From assembly GCA_000310025.1 (NCBI GenBank), contig FN649751.1:1560398-1571578 (forward strand): a stretch of DNA of 11,181 nucleotides. The letters run 5' to 3'. The translations under genes and the position numbers were made by a program. Each line of letters opens with the position of its first letter. Positions within the stretch are counted from its first letter, which is position 1. A model generated the notes under the pieces. The model did no database searches, was not told where the DNA came from, and worked only from the letters and a program-made list of their open reading frames with translations. Shown piece after piece: positions 1 to 5,900 of this stretch. Source of the DNA: Ectocarpus siliculosus (lineage: Eukaryota; Sar; Phaeophyceae; Ectocarpales; Ectocarpaceae).

Positions 1-64
1 CCGCGGGGGGCCCCCCCCCCCCCCCCCCCTTAGCCCGTAGGGCCGCGCCCCCCCCCCCCCCCTC
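1..64. repeat. G/C homopolymer tracts at the window start
   Basis: A G6 run (5-10) is followed directly by C19 (11-29), then a short spacer, then another run of about 15 C (48-62). On the plus strand the second run acts as a C-rich pyrimidine tract before the presumed acceptor at 93-94. Such runs are error-prone in sequencing, so their lengths should not be trusted. Confidence 0.8.
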
Positions 65-94
65 TTGCTGCCTCTCAAAATCAACCGCCGACAG

Positions 95-549
95 CTCCGA
101 GCGTTCCGAGACGAAGCCGAGGCGTGTTCTTCTTCTTCTTCCTCCTCCTCTTCCTCCTCCTCCTCCTCAACGACCCTCTCCCTGCAAAACCTGCGGGACG
201 ACGAGGTCTCCTTCGTACGGGCCACGGCGGCGGCGTGGCGCCTGGGCCACGCCGCGGAGGATAACAGCGGCGGCAGCGGGAAGGGCGTTCGCGTGTGGCT
301 GCCCCCCGTGCGGCTCAACTCTACGCACGACGTCGCCGCCGGCATGAGCGTGGCCCCTGAGACCGCGGTAGGGGATGCCGAGGGCGTCGGGGGAGGGGGA
401 GGGGGGGGGGACGACGACGACGCGGAAGGTGTTGAAGATTTCGATGCGGGCGAGTTCGAGTGCAGGGTCTGCTACGCTGTTCTGCCTTCCGGCGTGCTGA
501 CGGCGGAGAGTGATGTCTCTATGCCGGAGCACTGGCCGGTCGTCCCGAG
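95..549 (+). CDS. beta-galactosidase internal exon
   Basis: The exon probably starts at 95, after ACAG (91-94), which follows a long C/T-rich tract at about 48-76. The frame is closed upstream by TAG at 38-40 and has no ATG, so this is not a start exon. It ends at CCCGAG|GTGCGT with phase 2. It encodes 14 consecutive Ser (128-169), then a segment with WLPPVRLNSTHDV. A Gly-rich then Asp-rich run follows at about 391-423. The last segment, ending HWPVVPR, aligns by eye with the LacZ strand region just before GLGPQENYPDR. The homopolymer runs sit between conserved segments and probably form surface loops. The exact acceptor is inferred. Confidence 0.7.
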
Positions 550-1652
550 GTGCGTTGGCTGATGCGTAGGGTCGTGTTGACGGGCTGTGGCGCGGTGGAA
601 AGGGAAGGGGCGCGTGGGTGCGGGGGTGGTGGCCAGGACCGTGTGTTGTCTCTCCGCTGAAACATGTGTAGGAGGATCGGGAGAGGGCCGATGGTCGTCA
701 TCGTCAGTGCCGAGTGCGTTCTCCACGTGCACATGCGGCGCCCTTGTCTCCTGGTCTCGACTTCTCACCATTCGTCGTGTGTGTATCTTTAATTAGTATT
801 AGCATGGACCGCACTAACCGGCTGACCAATGAAAAGGCGTCAGTCTGTTTGTGTGTCAATTATTTTCATTTGAAAAAAAATATTCCCCCACATCTGTACG
901 TGCGTGTGTGCTTATACGACAGGGTCGGCATCCGCGTCCTTCTCCCGGGAAGCTTCTCCTCGATCCGGTGGTTCGGCCGCGGGCTGCACGAGAACTACCC
1001 GGACAGGAAGGCGTCTACCGTCGTGACCAGACACGCCTCCTCCGTCGCGGAGCAGCTGACGCCCTACATCAGGCCCGGGGAGTGCGGTGGCAAGGCGGAC
1101 GTGCGCTGGCTGGAGGTGAGCCGTCCGGCTCAGAACCGGGTGGCGGCGGCGGCGGCGGCGGGCACCGGCGGGGTTAGCGATACAGCTGCCGCCGCCGCGC
1201 CAGCTTCCTCCTCGGCCGTTGGTGAGCCTGCTATCCTCTTCGCCGTTCCAGCGGCCACCGCCACGGAAAGCGGAGAGCAAGGCGATGCAGACGCCAGCGG
1301 GCAGCAGCAGCAGCAGCAAGCGGACTCGTCGCCGTCCCTGTTCTCCTTCAGCGCGCTGCCCCACCTAGCGGAAGACCTTGCGGGGGCCATGCACCCCGAG
1401 CAGCTCCCCCCGCGGCCCGTCACGGCCGTCAGCCTGGACCACCGGATCATGGGGGTCGGCGGCGACGACTCGTGGAGCGCCTGCGTCCACGACGAGTATC
1501 TGGTGAGGCCGGGGAGGTTCAGGTTTTCGTTCGCGTTGGCCCCGTTCTGGCGCCACCGCCGCCGCGTAGCCGACAACAGGGGCTGCGAGGACGACGGCGG
1601 CGAGCAGGCAAGCGAGCTCTGGCGAGCCTTGAGGCAGGAGAAGGAGCTTTGA
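95..1652 (+). CDS. LacZ-type beta-galactosidase (GH2), C-terminal part, two exons, 5' partial
   Basis: This encodes the C-terminal ~394 residues of a family 2 beta-galactosidase, which hydrolyses terminal beta-D-galactosides. The exons are 95-549 and 923-1652; both flanks of the intron give phase 2, so the Arg codon AG|G is restored. Visible LacZ landmarks are GRGLHENYPDR (E. coli GLGPQENYPDR) near residues 171-180 and GVGGDDSW (E. coli GIGGDDSW) ending at residue 336. That Trp corresponds to E. coli Trp999, which stacks against the aglycone in the active site. The stretch between these landmarks aligns with the C-terminal beta-sandwich domain (Bgal small chain). The sugar-binding and catalytic domains would be in exons left of the window. 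Unlike bacterial LacZ it carries Ser14, Gly/Asp, Ala6 and Gln6 insertions and a ~33-residue basic/acidic tail. There is no ATG near the 5' end and a stop lies in frame at 38-40, which supports an internal first exon. The family call is strong; the 5' border is less sure. Confidence 0.85.
128..169 (+). repeat. TCT/TCC serine-codon microsatellite
   Basis: Fourteen consecutive Ser codons (TCT, TCC, TCA) lie within the beta-galactosidase exon. The alternation of TCT and TCC blocks suggests replication slippage. Confidence 0.85.
550..922 (+). other. intron of the beta-galactosidase gene
   Basis: This 373-bp GT-AG intron runs from GTGCGT at 550 to ATACGACAG at 914-922. It is richer in A and T than the exons, with an A8 run at 873-880, and has stops in the coding frame. 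Removing it joins two segments that are contiguous in LacZ. I see no gene or repeat of note inside it. Confidence 0.8.
923..1652 (+). CDS. beta-galactosidase terminal exon with stop
   Basis: The exon begins at GGTCGGC with one base completing the split Arg codon and ends at TGA (1650-1652). It carries the ENYPDR motif (around 990-1007) and TPYIRPGECGG, matching the TPYVFPSENG region of LacZ. A low-complexity insertion of about 70 residues follows, including Ala6 (1143-1160) and Gln6 (1302-1319). Then come FSFSALPHLAEDL and the GVGGDDSW motif with its Trp at 1473-1475. E. coli LacZ ends shortly after the equivalent of FSFALAPFW, whereas this protein continues for about 33 more residues. Confidence 0.88.
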
Positions 1653-2302
1653 AAGCTCGAAAAACTAGGCGGGGGGGTGCAAGCAAGCGGATCGCCCGGA
1701 CAACTAAGTCCCCCGTCTCCTCGTCTCCTAGAGAGCGCGGGAGGGGTGGGTGGGAGGAGGCGGATGAACGGTGGAAATATTCGAGCCTTCGGGTGTAGGG
1801 AGTGGGAGTGGCGATGAATAAGAGGAAGGTTTGTTCGTCGAGCAGATAGAATAAACTGGTGTTTATTTGTAACAGTCGAATTAGAATTTGGCTTCATTTT
1901 CTATCGGAAACCCAGGGTCACGGTGTTTGGAATTATTAGTCTCAGTATTTGAAGCAAAATTGCAGTCTGTGCATCGGGAGGGACGGGAAAACACCCTTTC
2001 GACGGGTGAAATCTAAGGATGTCTACATAGAGAGTTGGCACACGCTTTGAGAGCCGCTGTGGGGAGCAGGCGCGCAATCTCACACGGGTTGTAAGTCGAT
2101 GGGGGTGCAGTCGAAACCAAGCGCGTTAAACAACCACACACGGTGCACCCACGTGCTCATGGGTAAAACTTACACCTGGAAAACCCCTTGACTACGTTTC
2201 GACCGTGCCCGTCAAGGGGGCCCACGTTTGCGCACCCATCACAGGGGCCGCAAGAAATTGTTAATAGCGCAAAAACATCACCGTCATCGTGTCCGTGTCT
2301 TT
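1653..2302. other. facing 3' UTRs of two convergent genes
   Basis: This stretch lies between the stop of the plus-strand beta-galactosidase gene (1652) and the TAA of the minus-strand coiled-coil gene (2303-2305). No ORF in it looks coding. It becomes more AT-rich from about 1800. The only clear signal is the paired AATAAA palindrome at 1850-1867. It is best read as 3' UTR from both sides, about 220 bp for the plus gene and about 440 bp for the minus gene if that palindrome serves both. Confidence 0.55.
1850..1867. terminator. bidirectional poly(A) signal palindrome
   Basis: AATAAAC (1850-1856), a TGGT spacer and GTTTATT (1861-1867) form a perfect 7-bp inverted repeat. Each strand therefore carries an AATAAA hexamer. 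On the plus strand it is ~200 bp after the beta-galactosidase stop and is followed by TGTAAC. On the minus strand it is ~435 bp after the coiled-coil gene's stop. Use as a shared polyadenylation signal is inferred from position. Confidence 0.5.
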
Positions 2303-2956
2303 TTACCACGGGGAAACGTTCACGAGGTTGGTGTTTGTCTCTATCCAATCCGTGAGTTCCGTGCGTCTCTTGAGGCCAAGGCTGGCGGCGGCCTTTCTTG
2401 TACCGCCGCCGGGGATCGGGTCGTGACGCCTCCGTCTTCTGGGAGGTGGAAACCTTCCTCCTCCTGTCGTTACGCCTTTTCCGAAGCAACGCCCGGCGGC
2501 GGCGGCCGCTACCCCCGCCCCGAACCTCGCGACGCCGACGGCCTCTGTCGGGCGAGTCGTCGGCGATGGCGATCGGGAGATTTCCTCCGTCATCGCGCTC
2601 ATCATGTCTTCCCCTTCTCTGTGCAGGTCCTCCGCGATGGCGATGATGTCGTCGACGGCAGTGGCCTCGCTGCCACCAGCGAAGGGAAGGCTGCTGCTGC
2701 CACCGTCGGCGGCGGCGGTGGCGGCGTCAAGCGACGACGGGGACGTGAGCCTCCCCGCCCTTCTTGGTCTCCTCCCGTTGTCGTGGTGACGACCACCGCT
2801 GCAGCTGGCGGTGTTCTTGATGGCGTCTTGTCGCCCCTCGGTGGTGTCTGTTGCCCCTCTCCCGGCATCTCCGGAAACCGCTGGGCGCAACCTCATCCCG
2901 GCCGCGCTGTGTTGTTCTCCCGCCCCGCACTCCTTCCAGAACCGCACAGCGGTGAT
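2303..2956 (-). CDS. coiled-coil gene, terminal exon with stop
   Basis: This frame is open from just after TCGATAG (taken as acceptor, phase 0) to TAA at 2305-2303, giving 217 residues. It is Arg/Gly/Ser rich with one acidic, probably helical patch, VDDIIAIAEDLHREGEDMM. A PPPRRRRR basic run follows, and the protein ends TNLVNVSPW. It is the longest frame here and the only one with mixed helical composition. Whether it belongs to the same gene as the upstream exons rests on the compatible phase and the lack of a closer alternative end. Confidence 0.5.
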   Translation of the reverse strand: MTAVRFWKECGAGEQHSAAGMRLRPAVSGDAGRGATDTTEGRQDAIKNTASCSGGRHHDNGRRPRRAGRLTSPSSLDAATAAADGGSSSLPFAGGSEATAVDDIIAIAEDLHREGEDMMSAMTEEISRSPSPTTRPTEAVGVARFGAGVAAAAAGRCFGKGVTTGGGRFPPPRRRRRHDPIPGGGTRKAAASLGLKRRTELTDWIETNTNLVNVSPW

Positions 2957-5900
2957 CTATCGAAGGGGCCGGTGGATAGCAAAATCGAATTGTCACATCA
3001 GGCGCGCTTGCACATTGACGGCGGTTTGGAGGCGCTTGAGTCAGTCGAATGTGGCAGGTAAGGCCCGTGTCGATGCATCGCTTGATCCAACATCAGAGAA
3101 CTGGCTGCTGATAGTGACGCTCGTCGATCTTAGGGGGTGGGTGCATTCGATTCGAAGGATACTACTGTAGTGGATAAAGCGAGCGGTGATTCGGGGGAGG
3201 GGGGCGTGAATGCAATATATGCATGCACGCGGCGGAAGCGGGCGGGCAACGAAAACAAATCTCATGGCAAAAACCGTGTGCGAGGCTGCTGGCCCTTGCG
3301 TGCAACTGCCGGTTCGGTGACTCCGCCTGCACCTCTTTGCCTTATTGGCTGTCGGCCTGTGCGCGTTTTTCGGCCGTTTTTTTGCCCCTAACGGAGAGGA
3401 CGGGGGTTCGGGGTGGCGGCTCTTCGTACCTGTGGACCACTGTGTACTACTCGGAGGGCGATGATACAACTACATACAGTCTACAGATTCTCTACAGTAG
3501 ACGATGCTTTCTGACGAAAGTAGACTACTATCTACGGTGAACCACACATACCTGCGACACGCTCGTTTCAGACTCGTCTCGCTTGCACCGAGGAGGTGGG
3601 CGCGGTTTGAAGCGAACTCTCGGCCTCCTAGGCGTTGTGTACACGGCCTTGTTGTTGCGGGCCCTGCATAAGCGGATGTGTCGATTTTTTCAACGTGCGC
3701 GCGGAAGAGGTTGGTGCGAGCGCGTTGGTGCCGGCCGGCACAAGCAGAAACATGCTGTACACCCTGACTTTGGAGAACACTACGGGACCACTCTGAACGT
3801 TAGTTGGAGGTGCTTGCCGACTGCACTCTGACCTAATTCTTCAGGTGTCAACTCTGGACGTTGCTGCGTACAGGGTGCACCCAACAACGCAACGTTTGAC
3901 GCTAAACGATGAATCTACCGGCTCGCTAGACGGGGTACTACTTGTCGCACGCAACGAACGGTAGAATACAAGTGTGCTGCTCTACGATCAGAATCCCTGT
4001 CGGTCCTCCTCGGCAACTTCGTGCGAAGGAATCACCTCGCGGCCACGAAATTACTGAAACAAGAGGAGGCCGCATCGCTCACAGAGAGGCAAGTTGGCAG
4101 ACAAATGAAGGACTACCGACATCATCACCACCACCAACATGACTGATCATCGTGCTTCCCGCTCCTGATATCTACCTTCGGCCGTTGGTACAGGAGGTGT
4201 CGTCGGACTGTCGGTCTTGCCAGCTCCGTTTTGGTCGAGAAGCCTTCCAAACAGCCTCGTCCACTTGTCCGCTGCAGGTTGTCTCGTCGCCGCCCACCCG
4301 CACGCGCCTCAGCCCTCTGCCTTGGTTGTCCCGGGCGGTGATCGAGTTGCAATTGCTCCCCGTGGGGTTGCCTCGGCGCGCGTTGCTTTTCTCGAGGTGC
4401 TGGTTGGTTCGGGACCAAGGCGGAAGGCGGCGGGTTCGAGACGACGGAGAGCGAGCAAGATCGTCGACGAGACTCTTCGAGGGCGTTGCGAGGAAGGAGA
4501 CATGGACAAGACAAAACATTTTCCGTGTTTTCGACACGGGAGAGCCTCGACGATTCGGTCCGGACAAGGTGGTCGAACTCTGGGTTGAAACAACTAGGGT
4601 CCAGCCTGGATGGAAAAGAAAGTTACACGTTTGGCTGTCTGAGTGCAGATTGCCTTCGGAAAGGGTACCAGTACATTCTCGTCAACGTCTGTCTACGACG
4701 ATTTCCTCCGGTCGCAACAAGGTCTGGCGCGAGTGTTGCTACAAGGCGGTGACACCAAGACATTGGGACCGTTTAACCCTCACCTTGCGCATGGCTTCGA
4801 TTACCCCTAAGTGCCGCTTCGCTCGGGCCACCTCCGATCGTCTGTGCACGTAGCTGTCCAGCATGCCCCACACGTCGCCGCTGCTGATCTCGGTGCCGCT
4901 GCCGCAGGCTATGAGTTCTGGGATTTCATCGCCTTCCTCCCCTTTCCCGCCCCCACCACCGCCCCCACCAACACGAACTCCGCCGCTGCCCGATTCAGTT
5001 CTACCGCATTCGTGGTGGCCGCGAACGGCCCTTCCGCCGGAGGTGACAAGGCCGCTCTTTTCGCCAACGCTTGCACCATTCCTGTACGTCGGGCGCTCGC
5101 TATTACCATTCCCACCGTTCTCCACCGGCAGCTCGAGATCCGCTCTGCTAGCGCTGCCTCTGGCTGCGGCTTCTTGTGCGACACCGCCGTTGGCCGCAGC
5201 AGCAGCAGCGACAAACCCGGTGGCCACTCTTTCGCTGTTCCACCCTCCTATTTCCTCCTGGCCCTCCTCCTGCTCTTGCGGTGTCCGCGGTGGCACCAGC
5301 AGCATCGACACTTTGCTGACGCTTCGACCGGTTCCTGGACCCGGACCGTTCTCCGGACCGGCCCCCGGCAAAGTCTCTCCGTGCGCACCGTCACGGCCGT
5401 CCCCTTCGTCGCATTGGTGTACAATGTTCTTTCCGCGGCCCTGCGCAGCAGGTCGCCGCGGGCTGTTCCACGGCTTCTTGGAAGGGTGGGGCGACGCGCA
5501 GGAGTTAGAGGGGGGGTAAGGTCTCCCGGACGCCGGCGCCAGCGCTACGGTTAGCTGGGCCTGAAGGTTGTTTATGACCGCCTCGGCTCGCTTCCTCCTC
5601 CTGTGCTTGTTGGGTTGCCATGAGTTGTTGTTGTTGTTGTCGTGGTCGTGGTGTTGTTGTTGGCGTGGTCGTGGTCGTGCATCGTCGTTGATGTCGGGGC
5701 GTGGGAGACGGGTGAAAAAGTGTTGTTCTCTAGGCAGGAGATATTCGTCAACCGTGTCTCAAGAAGCTTAAGCAACACCTTGATCGTTTCGAAGCCAAAA
5801 CACAAACACGGTAAACTTGACCCGTTGTCAAAGCCTTTTTTATGAACCATCGAACGGGCCGAAGACTGCCGGGTCGCGACCCCAAAACTACTGTAACAGG

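Noticed and set aside
714-922. Extension of the second beta-galactosidase exon upstream to an ATG-less open frame
   Set aside because: The frame is open to 714, but LacZ similarity begins exactly after the acceptor at 922, and the upstream part is AT-rich with no similarity to the family.
2228-3061. A 277-residue open frame on the plus strand
   Set aside because: It begins and ends without gene context, runs against the convergent gene layout and is low-complexity Arg/Gly/Pro. The minus frame over the same bases has an acidic helical segment and a stop placed before the shared poly(A) site.
4217-4588. A 123-residue plus-strand frame
   Set aside because: It overlaps the minus exon that completes the kinesin-like RKSLVDDLAR block, and no splice or start context supports it.
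4811-5554. Two overlapping plus-strand frames (247 and 218 residues)
   Set aside because: Both are Ser/Pro/Ala-rich mirrors of the long minus-strand exon, which has matching splice phases on both sides.
5558-5566. Alternative acceptor CTTCAG|GCC for the long exon
   Set aside because: It would be phase 0, which does not match the phase-2 donor at 6103, and it would drop the RRKRAEAVINNLQ helix that continues the coiled coil.
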